Assembly (NCBI RefSeq): GCF_038069765.1
Contig: NZ_JBBPFS010000003.1
Coordinates: forward strand, 124,001-188,000
Reading direction: 5' to 3'
DNA: 64,000 bases
From: Arthrobacter_B sp038069765
GTDB taxonomy: Bacteria > Actinomycetota > Actinomycetes > Actinomycetales > Micrococcaceae
In this document: in pieces, positions 56,993-64,000 of the stretch
Numbering within the stretch: the first letter of the stretch is position 1
Layout of the letters: each line of letters begins with the position of its first letter
Made by a program: the position numbers and the translations under genes
Notes under the pieces: model-generated
The model's database searches: none
The model's input: the letters and a program-made list of their open reading frames with translations, nothing else
What the model was told of the DNA's origin: nothing

Positions 56993-57368
56993 GGGCAGGG
57001 GCTCTCCTTGGCTGTGGCGGTGCAGCCGGGGTGCGGCTGCAACGTGGGTGAGGCTAAGCAACGCAAATACCCGAAGTTCACTAGGAACCCCGGGGCTTTT
57101 CTTCCAGACTACCCGCTGCGCCGGGGGTGGAAACGCCCCGTCCGCTGCGGGCTGATGCTGCTGCTGACCGGGGGCTGGGGTGGTCCCGGAGGTCCCGGCC
57201 GGAGTGGCGCCGGATCTGCGGGTTACCAACGTGGCTGCTGCTGCCGGTTTGGGTTTCTATGCCATTGCGGGTTTCTGCTGGCGCCAGGAAGACTGGGCTG
57301 CTCAACGCGGGCAGGGCTTCGGGCCGGACAGGGATACGGACAGGGCCCCCTGCCTGGAGACAGCAGAA

Positions 57369-57398
57369 GGCGGAAGGCCAATCCCCCGGCCTTCCGCC
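57369..57398 (-). terminator. Terminator after the M28 peptidase gene
   Basis: GGCGGAAGGCC and GGCCTTCCGCC pair perfectly over 11 bp, 58 bases after the peptidase stop on the minus strand, followed by TTCT. Confidence 0.55.
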
Positions 57399-57455
57399 TC
57401 CGGCCTCAAGGCCGACGTTCCCCCCCCCGCCCATTGCCCGCGTTTCGCCCGACGG

Positions 57456-59120
57456 TTACTTCAGCGCCTCGTCGCCCCGGAACTGCAGGTCGACGCCCGC
57501 CGGTGCCAGCCGCTTCGACCGAACGTCGCCGCCGCCGCGCAGATCCGCGTCCGTCCGGGCGAAGGTCAGCACGGCATGCGCCACGGCGTCGGACATCTGG
57601 TCCAGTCCGCGGCGGTTGATGTTCCCGAGGTCGTCGCATTTCTGGTGGTAGCAGGGGTCGTACGCTTCCCCCGCCGTTCCGCCGAACAGTGCCGCTTCCT
57701 CCTCGGTTTTGATGTCTTCGGCACCGCTGAACAGTCCGCCGGCCGGAATATCGTTGAGGATGAACGCCGAGTAGTCGGAGCGTCCGCTGAACTCGGTGGG
57801 AGCCGAGGGCAGCTCCTGTCCGGCAAAGTATTCTTCGAAGATCCTCTCGATCTCGTCCGAACCCACCGGCCGCGGAGCGGTACTGTCCGGGAACGCAGAG
57901 CCGTCGCCGTCGTACACAAAACGGACCAGGTTCGGCGAGCCCAACATGTCAAAGTTCAGGTTCGCCAAGGTACCGTCCAGCCCGACCTGATCGAGCTGCG
58001 AGACGTAGTGGTTGGAGCCCTGCAGCCCGTCCTCCTCTCCGCCCCAGAACGCAAAGCGGACCCGGTTCTGCAGCGGGTGGCGCTTGGTGGTCTCGGCGAG
58101 CTGGATTGCGGTTTCCAGGACGGCCGCACTGCCGCTGCCGTTGTCATTGATGCCCGACCCCACCGGTACGGAATCGAGATGCGCGCCGACGACGACGGTA
58201 CGGTCCGCGTTCCCGCGGGCCGTGTCGGCCAGAATGTTGAACGAGTTGGTGGTCTGCACTCCGGCGTCAATGTTGAGCCGCAGCTCCAATCCCTCACTGC
58301 CGGCCAGCGCCTCCCCCAGAGCGGTAGTGGCGCCGACAACGGGAATGGTTGACACCTCGTCCTCGCCCACCCCGTCGCTCAGGGTGCCGTTGAGCAGCCC
58401 GCTGCGGTCCGCCCCCGGTGCATCGCCCATATTGAAGATGATGACGCCGGATGCGCCTGCCGCTGCTGCGTTGAGCGCCTTGATCTCAAAGGAGCAGGTC
58501 CCGCGCTGGATCAGCGCAATGTCGCCGGCGGCAAAACCCGCGAAGTCTTCAGCCTCGCAGCCCGAGGTGTTGACCGTCCGGTCCCCGCTGAGGATGAGGT
58601 CCACCGGGGCAACAGCGGCCGTGACATCCCCCGAGCCGGAGTACGTCATGGTGGTGAAGTCGGTTCCGGCCGTGTACACCGTGGGCGTCGGTGCGGTCTG
58701 CTCCAGGGATTCGCTGGCCACCACAAACTGGTCGTAGGAGAAGTCCTGGCGCACAGGCTTGTAGCCGGCCCGGCGCAGCTGGTCCTCGATGTATTGCCCT
58801 GACGCCTCATAACCGGGCGTCCCGGACGCACGGTTGCCGCCGTTGGCATCCGCGGCGTCCTGCAGACCTTCCAAATGGTCAAAGACGTTGTGGAGGGTGA
58901 CGGCGGCACGCAGCTTGGCGCTTTCGTCCTTCACGGGCTTGACCGGTTTACCCGGCTTGCCCGGGTGGCGCCCCTTACCGCCGCTGTCCGTGGTGGAGGC
59001 GGTGCCATCCGGAACCGTGGTGCGGACTCCGCCGGACTCGGCGAACACCGGCCCGGCGGTTCCGGCGGTGAGGACAACAGCGGCTGCGAGCGCAGTTCCG
59101 CGGAGAATACGTGTTTTCAT
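57456..59120 (-). CDS. Secreted M28-family aminopeptidase with PA domain
   Basis: 554 residues from the ATG at 59120, preceded by GAGGGG. A Sec signal peptide (MKTRILRGTALAAAVVLTAG to AGPVFA) is followed by a Lys/Pro/Gly-rich linker, a PA (protease-associated) domain (AGDIALIQRGTCSFEIKALN) and the M28 catalytic domain. Zinc-binding residues appear in VVVGAHLDSVPVGSGINDNG (His and Asp), FAFWGGEEDGLQGSNHYVSQ (Glu-Glu) and the later Asp of LANLNFDMLGSPN; CYHQKCDDLGNI gives the final His. It releases N-terminal residues from extracellular peptides. Confidence 0.92.
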   Translation of the reverse strand: MKTRILRGTALAAAVVLTAGTAGPVFAESGGVRTTVPDGTASTTDSGGKGRHPGKPGKPVKPVKDESAKLRAAVTLHNVFDHLEGLQDAADANGGNRASGTPGYEASGQYIEDQLRRAGYKPVRQDFSYDQFVVASESLEQTAPTPTVYTAGTDFTTMTYSGSGDVTAAVAPVDLILSGDRTVNTSGCEAEDFAGFAAGDIALIQRGTCSFEIKALNAAAAGASGVIIFNMGDAPGADRSGLLNGTLSDGVGEDEVSTIPVVGATTALGEALAGSEGLELRLNIDAGVQTTNSFNILADTARGNADRTVVVGAHLDSVPVGSGINDNGSGSAAVLETAIQLAETTKRHPLQNRVRFAFWGGEEDGLQGSNHYVSQLDQVGLDGTLANLNFDMLGSPNLVRFVYDGDGSAFPDSTAPRPVGSDEIERIFEEYFAGQELPSAPTEFSGRSDYSAFILNDIPAGGLFSGAEDIKTEEEAALFGGTAGEAYDPCYHQKCDDLGNINRRGLDQMSDAVAHAVLTFARTDADLRGGGDVRSKRLAPAGVDLQFRGDEALK

Positions 59121-59467
59121 GCTTCCCCTCATTGGTGCGAGTGATTTTCAGTGCCGGCGGCGCAGCAGCGTTCACCGGGTTCCGGCCCCTCCCGGGACGC
59201 CGTGCCGCAGACGGTAAGTTACGGATCCGTCTGTCAAAAGCGAAGGCGGGGGCGCCGGTCCGCAGTCGGCTAAAAAACCGGCGGGCCGCCGTCGTACGCG
59301 TGACGTGGACGGTCCCGCCCGCTAGGTTGCCGCGTTTCAGCCCCGCTCACCGGGCCGGAGGGCCTAATGCGCGGGCCGCTTATGGATTTTCGCCGGAGCC
59401 CCTGCCACGCTGGAAAGGCACGGCGATCGGCCCGGCAGCAGATTCCACGCGACGTAAGGATTGGCCC
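59121..59467. other. 347-bp divergent spacer between the peptidase and lipoprotein genes
   Basis: Holds a minus-strand TTGACA (-35 consensus, 59232-59237) for the peptidase and the inverted arms CAGACGG/CCGTCTG at 59208-59233 beside it, which could be an operator. On the plus side only the ribosome site TAAGGA near 59457 is clear. No gene was recognised. Confidence 0.45.
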
Positions 59468-60202
59468 ATGGCACGCAAAGCCCTTCTCCTGGCCACAGCA
59501 TTTGTCCTCTCGCTCCTGGCCCTGACCGGGTGCAACAACGACAACGAATTCGGAGGCGGCTCGTACTCCGCCGACAACGAAGAGGTGGACCGGAGCGGAA
59601 CCGCCAGCCCGGAGTCCTCCGGCCGGGACACGTCGGCAGCCTGCGCCTCTGCGTCGCCGGGCAGCGCGGAGCAGGAAAACTGCGAGGCGCAGGGCGTGCC
59701 GGGCGTGACGGAGAACCCGGACCGCTGCGGGAGCACCACCCCCAGCCCGATTGCCAGCGGCATCATCCAGGGCACCTTCGGCCCGTGGTGCGAGAACGCG
59801 ATTGCCAGCTCCTACGACTCCTCGGCCGTGCCCGATGAAGCGGACACCACCATCACCATCTCCGAAACCGATGCGGACACCACGCTGGAAATGATCGCGC
59901 GCGGCTTCGCGGCGAACACCGAGTTCACCGCCACCCTGCATGAAAGCCTGTGCGGCGCGGACCCCGCGGACGCCGGCCGGGAGTACGAAGACACCCGGAG
60001 CGAGGAGTCGGATGACCTGAGCCTGGACTTCACCACGGATCAGGGCGGCAACTCCACCGCCAGCGTCACCGTGCCGTGGGTCCTGCCCGACGACGGCATC
60101 GGACGTTCGCTGTTGATCACCCTCGACGACGACGAGACTGCGAGCCCGGACACGGCGGACGACGACGACCGTGCCGTGGCCTGCGTCAGCCTGGAGCGGT
60201 AA
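59468..60202 (+). CDS. Secreted lipoprotein with an SodC-like C-terminal region
   Basis: 244 residues. Signal peptide with lipobox: ARKALLLATAFVLSLLALTG then Cys-22. Next is a Ser/Glu-rich disordered section and a folded domain with several cysteines. ARGFAANTEFTATLHESLCG and the C-terminal AVACVSLER recall the zinc-copper superoxide dismutase fold (HVHE...CG and the closing ACG), but the metal-binding histidines are missing. It is therefore at best an SOD-like, metal-free lipoprotein; the resemblance is local and not certain. Confidence 0.55.
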   Translation: MARKALLLATAFVLSLLALTGCNNDNEFGGGSYSADNEEVDRSGTASPESSGRDTSAACASASPGSAEQENCEAQGVPGVTENPDRCGSTTPSPIASGIIQGTFGPWCENAIASSYDSSAVPDEADTTITISETDADTTLEMIARGFAANTEFTATLHESLCGADPADAGREYEDTRSEESDDLSLDFTTDQGGNSTASVTVPWVLPDDGIGRSLLITLDDDETASPDTADDDDRAVACVSLER

Positions 60203-60398
60203 CCGGTCGACGGCGGGAGACAGCACGACGACGGCGGGAGGCAACCGCCCAGCCCAGCCGCCCGTTCTGCAGCAGCTCGAGGCCGTCGGCGTTTCGGAGC
60301 TGGGGACCGCTGGAGATTAGGATGTTTCTGGGCCGGTAGAGCCGTGCGCACCTGCGCGCGGACCGCCGGCAAGACCGCATACCTACTCTGGAGGACCC

Positions 60399-60902
60399 AT
60401 GGCGCTGAACGCCTCGACCACCCTGCCCCACGACGTCCGCACGGTTACGGACACGTTCGCGAACGAGGACTTCCTGCGCAGCGTCAGCGAGCACGTGGGC
60501 GGCTCCCTGGTCTCGGTGACCGTGGACGGCAACACTGCCGGCGCGTTTGTCCTCACCGCCGTCCGCACCCTGCCGACCGACCGGCTGCCGGACATCGCCA
60601 AGAAGTTTGTCGGCGCCACCCTGACCGTGACGCAGAAGGAGAACTGGGCCGCACCGGCTGCCGACGGTTCCCGCGAGGCCAGCATCGAACTCTCCGTGGG
60701 CGGCGTTCCGCTGAAGGTCAACGCCGTGCAGCGCCTGGTCGCCGTGGCCGAAGGCACCCGCGTGGACGTGGACGGCAAGGTCAGCTCCTCCATCCCGTTC
60801 CTGGGCGACAAGATCGCCAAGCAGGCCGAGCCGATGATCGGCAAGGCCCTGACCATCCAGGCCAGCCAGGCCGGCAAGTGGATCGAAAGCCGCAAGGCCT
60901 GA
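60399..60902 (+). CDS. DUF2505-family protein
   Basis: 167 residues. TFANEDFLRSVSEHVGGSLV begins the domain, LPTDRLPDIAKKFVGATLTV lies in the middle and SSIPFLGDKIAKQAEPMIGK near the C-terminus, the order found in DUF2505 proteins, which have a START/SRPBCC-like fold for hydrophobic ligands. The ligand is unknown. GGAGG precedes the ATG. Together with the next gene it forms a pair also common in other actinobacteria. Confidence 0.8.
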   Translation: MALNASTTLPHDVRTVTDTFANEDFLRSVSEHVGGSLVSVTVDGNTAGAFVLTAVRTLPTDRLPDIAKKFVGATLTVTQKENWAAPAADGSREASIELSVGGVPLKVNAVQRLVAVAEGTRVDVDGKVSSSIPFLGDKIAKQAEPMIGKALTIQASQAGKWIESRKA

Positions 60903-60905
60903 TCC

Positions 60906-61139
60906 GTGGATAACGGCATTGTCCTTCCCACCGCCCTTGCGGTCATCCTGATCATCGGCGGCCTCTGGTCCCTGATTGTCTGGCCGCCGTACCTGATAGA
61001 GGCCTACAAGAGCCCGAAGGCCCGCGACGAGAACGGCGCCCCCACCCGGTACCTGACCGTGAACCTGATGAAGGTCACCACGTCCATGATCTTTGGATTG
61101 GTGGCCATCATTGTCGGTTTCCGGGGGCTCACGGGCTAA
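60906..61139 (+). CDS. SCO4848-family small membrane protein
   Basis: 77 residues from the GTG at 60906, three bases after the DUF2505 stop. Two transmembrane helices (VLPTALAVILIIGGLWSLIV and the C-terminal VTTSMIFGLVAIIVGFRGLT) around a polar segment WPPYLIEAYKSPKARDENGA, as in the SCO4848 family of actinobacteria. Function unknown; cotranscription with DUF2505 is very likely. Confidence 0.8.
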   Translation: MDNGIVLPTALAVILIIGGLWSLIVWPPYLIEAYKSPKARDENGAPTRYLTVNLMKVTTSMIFGLVAIIVGFRGLTG

Positions 61140-61194
61140 AACCCGCCCCGCGGTGCCAGAATGCGGATAACCCGTTTTCTGCATGAGGAGTCCC

Positions 61195-62592
61195 ATGGCA
61201 CCGGATCAGCAGCACCAGCCCGACGGCGGTGCGCACGTACCGCCCAAAGCGTCCGGCAGCACCGTTCTGGGCCGCGCCAGCTATCCGGAAGTCCTGCGCA
61301 TCGGAGCAATCCTGCGCAAGGAAACGGTCGGCGGGATCCTGCTGCTGGTCGCCACGGTGGCGGCGCTGATCTGGGCCAACTCCCCGGCGTCGGGCTCCTA
61401 CTTCGCGATCCGCGACTTCGAGTTCGGCTACGAACCCTGGCACCTGAAGCTCAGTGTCGGCGAGTGGGCCGCTGACGGCCTGCTCGCCGTCTTCTTCTTC
61501 CTCGTGGGACTGGAGCTCAAACGCGAGTTTGTCGCCGGGGACCTGCGCCAGCTCAGCAAGGCAATTGTGCCGGTGGCCGCGGCGGCGGGCGGCGTCGTCG
61601 TTCCGGCGGTGATCTATGCCGTGATCAATGTGGTCTCCGGCTCGGACGGGCTGCGCGGCTGGGCGATTCCCACCGCCACCGACATCGCGTTTGCCCTGGC
61701 GGTGCTGGCGGTGATCAGCTCGCACCTGCCCTCGGCGCTGCGGATCTTCCTGCTGACCCTGGCCGTGGTGGATGACCTGCTGGCCATCACCATCATCGCG
61801 TTCTTCTACACCGAAGACCTGCATCTGCTCTATCTGGGCATCATGCTGGTTCCGCTGGGCCTGTTCCTGTATCTGGCGCAGTCCAAGCGGCGGATCTTCG
61901 CCACCCATCCGGCGGCCGCCTGGCTGGTCCTGCTGCCGGTCGGGGTGGCGGTTTGGGCGCTGATGCACGCCTCCGGAGTGCACGCCACCGTTGCCGGGGT
62001 GCTGCTGGGCTTCTGCATTCCGGTGCTGCGCCGCGGCCCCGACGGCAAACCCGTGCAGCCGGAACCGGGCAAACCGGGCCTGGCGGAGATCTTCGAGCAC
62101 CGGTTCCGGCCGATCTCCGCCGGCTTTGCGGTGCCCGTGTTCGCGTTCTTCTCCGCCGGCGTTGCGATCGGCGGAATCAGCGGCCTGGGCTCGGCGCTGA
62201 CCGATCCGGTGGCGCTCGGCATCCTGGCCGGGCTGGTGGCCGGCAAGCCGCTGGGCATTCTGGCCACCACCTGGATTATCACGGCCGCCACCCGTGCCCG
62301 GCTTGATGTCACCGTGAAGTGGATCGATCTGCTCGGGATCGGGGTCCTGGCCGGCATCGGCTTCACCGTGTCGCTGCTGGTCAATGACCTGAGCTTCGAT
62401 CCGGGGACCGAGCACAACGACCACGCGAAGGTCGCCATCCTGGCGGCGTCGGTCATCGCCGCGCTGCTGGCCTCAATCCTGCTGCGGATCCGCAACCGGC
62501 ACTACCGCGCCGTGGAGGAAGAGGAAACCCGGGATGCGGACGCGGACGGGATTCCGGATGTTTACGAGGACGACGACGGCGGGCGGGCCTAG
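61195..62592 (+). CDS. nhaA: Na+/H+ antiporter NhaA
   Basis: 465 residues from the ATG at 61195, with GAGGAG four bases upstream. NhaA motifs: LLAVFFFLVGLELKREFVAG, PTATDIAFALAVLAVISSHL, and LTLAVVDDLLAITIIAFFY with the paired Asp that bind Na+; KWIDLLGIGVLAGIGFTVSL ends the core. About twelve helices. It exchanges cytosolic Na+ for external protons and protects against salt and alkaline stress. The last about 40 residues are an acidic cytoplasmic tail. Confidence 0.93.
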   Translation: MAPDQQHQPDGGAHVPPKASGSTVLGRASYPEVLRIGAILRKETVGGILLLVATVAALIWANSPASGSYFAIRDFEFGYEPWHLKLSVGEWAADGLLAVFFFLVGLELKREFVAGDLRQLSKAIVPVAAAAGGVVVPAVIYAVINVVSGSDGLRGWAIPTATDIAFALAVLAVISSHLPSALRIFLLTLAVVDDLLAITIIAFFYTEDLHLLYLGIMLVPLGLFLYLAQSKRRIFATHPAAAWLVLLPVGVAVWALMHASGVHATVAGVLLGFCIPVLRRGPDGKPVQPEPGKPGLAEIFEHRFRPISAGFAVPVFAFFSAGVAIGGISGLGSALTDPVALGILAGLVAGKPLGILATTWIITAATRARLDVTVKWIDLLGIGVLAGIGFTVSLLVNDLSFDPGTEHNDHAKVAILAASVIAALLASILLRIRNRHYRAVEEEETRDADADGIPDVYEDDDGGRA

Positions 62593-62630
62593 GCATCACA
62601 CGCACCCGGACTCGCAACCCTTGACTGCGG

Positions 62631-63218
62631 TCAGCAGGTAAACCAGGAGATCAGGCTGCTGTTGGAACGCAGGCTGGTGGTGGGACTGGCCTTGGACGGG
62701 GACAAAATCTGAGTGCCCGCATCTACAACTCCGGGGGCGGATGCTCCGGGAGCCAGGAACCCCGTCGATACTGTAACCGAACCGGTCCTCAGTCCCATCC
62801 AAGAATTCAATGATTCGCCGTTCACTCGAAGTGAGGCCGGCTCAAAGTAAGTGGTCTGCGCTGGGAACGCATAGTCAACTGTGTCTCTCGACGTTGAAAT
62901 CCGGAGGACGTAGACAGCATCGCCCGGCATTCCAGCCGGTGCCGTCCAGCTGACACGGGTATAAAAGGACCGGTCGTTGCAAATTGGCGCCGCTACGGAT
63001 GGGAGGTCCGGACGTGCGGTCGCCACGATGAGGTTCGCGTCAACTCTCAGGCTCCAGTAGGCATAAGCAGCAGACCCGCCGAGACCGAGAACCACCGTCA
63101 GCACAAACGCGATGGCCGCTGAGCGGAAGCCGGGCTGGGCACGGAGACGACTGAACCAGCCTCCACCGTCCGAGACAGATTCGCTGTCAGATGCAGCCCC
63201 CAGCTGCTTCTTACTCAT
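62631..63218 (-). CDS. Exported protein with a SipW-type alternate signal
   Basis: 195 residues. After a polar N-terminus the helix SAAIAFVLTVVLGLGGSAAYAYWS has the LGGSAAYAYWS ending typical of alternate (SipW-dependent) signal peptides of TasA/CalY-like fibre proteins. The rest is beta-rich: an FN3-like VSWTAPAGMPGDAVYVLRIS and the two cysteines CNDRSFYTRV and terminal FTC. Its start overlaps the upstream gene by eight bases. Role in a surface appendage is inference. Confidence 0.55.
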   Translation of the reverse strand: MSKKQLGAASDSESVSDGGGWFSRLRAQPGFRSAAIAFVLTVVLGLGGSAAYAYWSLRVDANLIVATARPDLPSVAAPICNDRSFYTRVSWTAPAGMPGDAVYVLRISTSRDTVDYAFPAQTTYFEPASLRVNGESLNSWMGLRTGSVTVSTGFLAPGASAPGVVDAGTQILSPSKASPTTSLRSNSSLISWFTC

Positions 63219-64000
63219 ACCGGCCTTCCCTTACCCGAAATACAACTGCGGCCGCAAAGAGTACAGATACTGCTATCAGGAGCGTACCGGAAAGCGACCG
63301 GATGATCGGTTCCACGGTGCTCTGGAAACCCGCTGGAACAATCGCAGCCGGGGCCTGTTGCTCTACAGGAGACACAGCCTGAGGGGAACGCGCATCAGCC
63401 TGGCGCTCCGGAAGTGCAGCCGGGAAAATGCTGTTGGATCCTGCTACCGGATGTGTACCGGATATGCCGGACAGCGTCACCAGCTGTGAGGACGCCGCGG
63501 CGGTTTCGGCCGGACCGGGGTTGGCGGTTACTGCCCCGGGTTCAATGGGCCGGTTTGGACCGGCCACTGCGTCACATGCCGGACGGGGAGCAGCGTCTTC
63601 GGATTCCAGGAGAAAGACAACATCAAATTCCGCGGCCCGGTTCATCGTGTCATTGGGCGCGTCCGCGGAAAGGTCCACGACCAGGCTCAACTCAAGTTCC
63701 TCGCCGGACTTCAGGTCCCAAAAACCAGACACATCAGTGCAGCTGCCCTGTGCTCCCAGGGGAGAACGAGCCGGCAGGTCAGATTTCAGCCCGGCTGTCA
63801 GGCCAAGCTGCCGGTTCAACTGAGGATCGGACCGGACCATTACGGCGGCTGAGGACAGCCGGGCCGGTTCATCGCTGCTGTTGCGTATCCAGACTGTGGT
63901 GCCGGTTGCGGCGCCGGGAATGTATTGGAGCGAATCCCTGAAGACAGGACCCGCTATCGTCGGTGCAAACGTGGTGCCGTCGAGGCTGAATTGCAGATAG
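63211..64000 (-). CDS. Surface protein with C-terminal membrane anchor (cut by window edge)
   Basis: The frame is open from the stop at 63211 to the end of the window (about 263 residues), so the start lies beyond it. The visible part has beta-rich exported sequence (TTVWIRNSSDEPARLSSAAV, WDLKSGEELELSLVVDLSAD, EFDVVFLLESED), a Pro/Ala-rich stalk and a C-terminal helix LSGTLLIAVSVLFAAAVVFR with a basic tail RVREGRYE. No LPXTG is seen. It overlaps the SipW-type exported gene by eight bases, so the two are one unit whose remaining genes (perhaps a SipW peptidase) should lie just outside. Confidence 0.6.
   Translation of the reverse strand, partial: YLQFSLDGTTFAPTIAGPVFRDSLQYIPGAATGTTVWIRNSSDEPARLSSAAVMVRSDPQLNRQLGLTAGLKSDLPARSPLGAQGSCTDVSGFWDLKSGEELELSLVVDLSADAPNDTMNRAAEFDVVFLLESEDAAPRPACDAVAGPNRPIEPGAVTANPGPAETAAASSQLVTLSGISGTHPVAGSNSIFPAALPERQADARSPQAVSPVEQQAPAAIVPAGFQSTVEPIIRSLSGTLLIAVSVLFAAAVVFRVREGRYE

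Noticed and set aside
54818..57619. A 933-codon open frame antisense to mfd
   Set aside because: It runs over the motif-bearing mfd and past its start into the spacer, typical of a GC shadow.
63256..63267. An AGAGTACAGATA match to the palindrome core
   Set aside because: It lies within a coding region, lacks the GGG extension and has no inverted partner; treated as chance.

Overview
This is high-GC actinobacterial DNA. The gene set (GatCAB with order C-A-B, LigA, Mfd, acyl-CoA carboxylase beta/epsilon/alpha subunits with Maf and BirA nearby, DUF2505 and SCO4848-family proteins, an ESX-type secretion locus, frequent GTG starts and apparently leaderless promoters) points to Micrococcales, most likely an Arthrobacter-like member of Micrococcaceae. 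That genus call is an inference from gene content; nothing here fixes the species. No rRNA, tRNA, CRISPR array, insertion sequence or prophage was seen.

Layout. 1-4956: end of a ketopantoate reductase, a tandem-GNAT protein, a membrane protein with a histone-H1-like tail, and an APH-type kinase/FAD oxidoreductase pair. 5095-8419: gatCAB (minus). 8831-12467: GNATs, a DksA-type zinc-finger protein, a methyltransferase and a frameshifted inositol-monophosphatase-type gene. 12464-14680: ligA. 14880-27275: a type VII (ESX-like) secretion region with two WXG100-type proteins, a very short EccB-like protein, EccD, a ParA-like ATPase and EccC, flanked by RDD and PP2C genes and interrupted by a YdeP-type molybdopterin oxidoreductase with a DUF6457 protein. 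27436-34432: class III cyclase, PH-domain protein, BirA, SDR, membrane protein, then accD-accE. 34530-43651: DUF885 peptidase-like protein, dicarboxylate symporter, Maf, endonuclease-like protein, the biotin-carrying alpha carboxylase and an MHS transporter. 44235-48369: LpdA-type flavoprotein, then purine nucleoside phosphorylase and a phosphosugar mutase, a nucleoside/pentose salvage set completed by deoC at 52098. 48373-50443: a GGDEF-EAL protein overlapping a small STAS-like protein. 50575-51955: an AT-richer island with a TPR protein and a divergent 44-residue secreted peptide. 53375-62592: mfd, M28 aminopeptidase, lipoprotein, DUF2505, SCO4848, nhaA. 62631-64000: a pair of exported proteins cut by the window edge.

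Working relationships. AccD, AccE and AccA should assemble a biotin-dependent acyl-CoA carboxylase that BirA biotinylates. PunA, the mutase and DeoC together convert (deoxy)nucleosides to bases and central carbon. EccC, EccD, the EccB-like protein and the ParA-like ATPase would export the two WXG100-type proteins.

Most interesting points: (1) the TPR protein plus divergent signal-peptide-bearing mini-gene at 50575-51955, with the architecture of a Rap/Phr-like peptide signalling pair; (2) a dispersed family of palindromes built on a GTAGTACAGAT core at three places, two of them expanded as 42-bp and 52-bp tandem arrays; (3) an ESX locus with EccB reduced to 86 residues and no visible EccE or mycosin; (4) a recurring TAnnnT-N6-start codon arrangement that predicts leaderless mRNAs.
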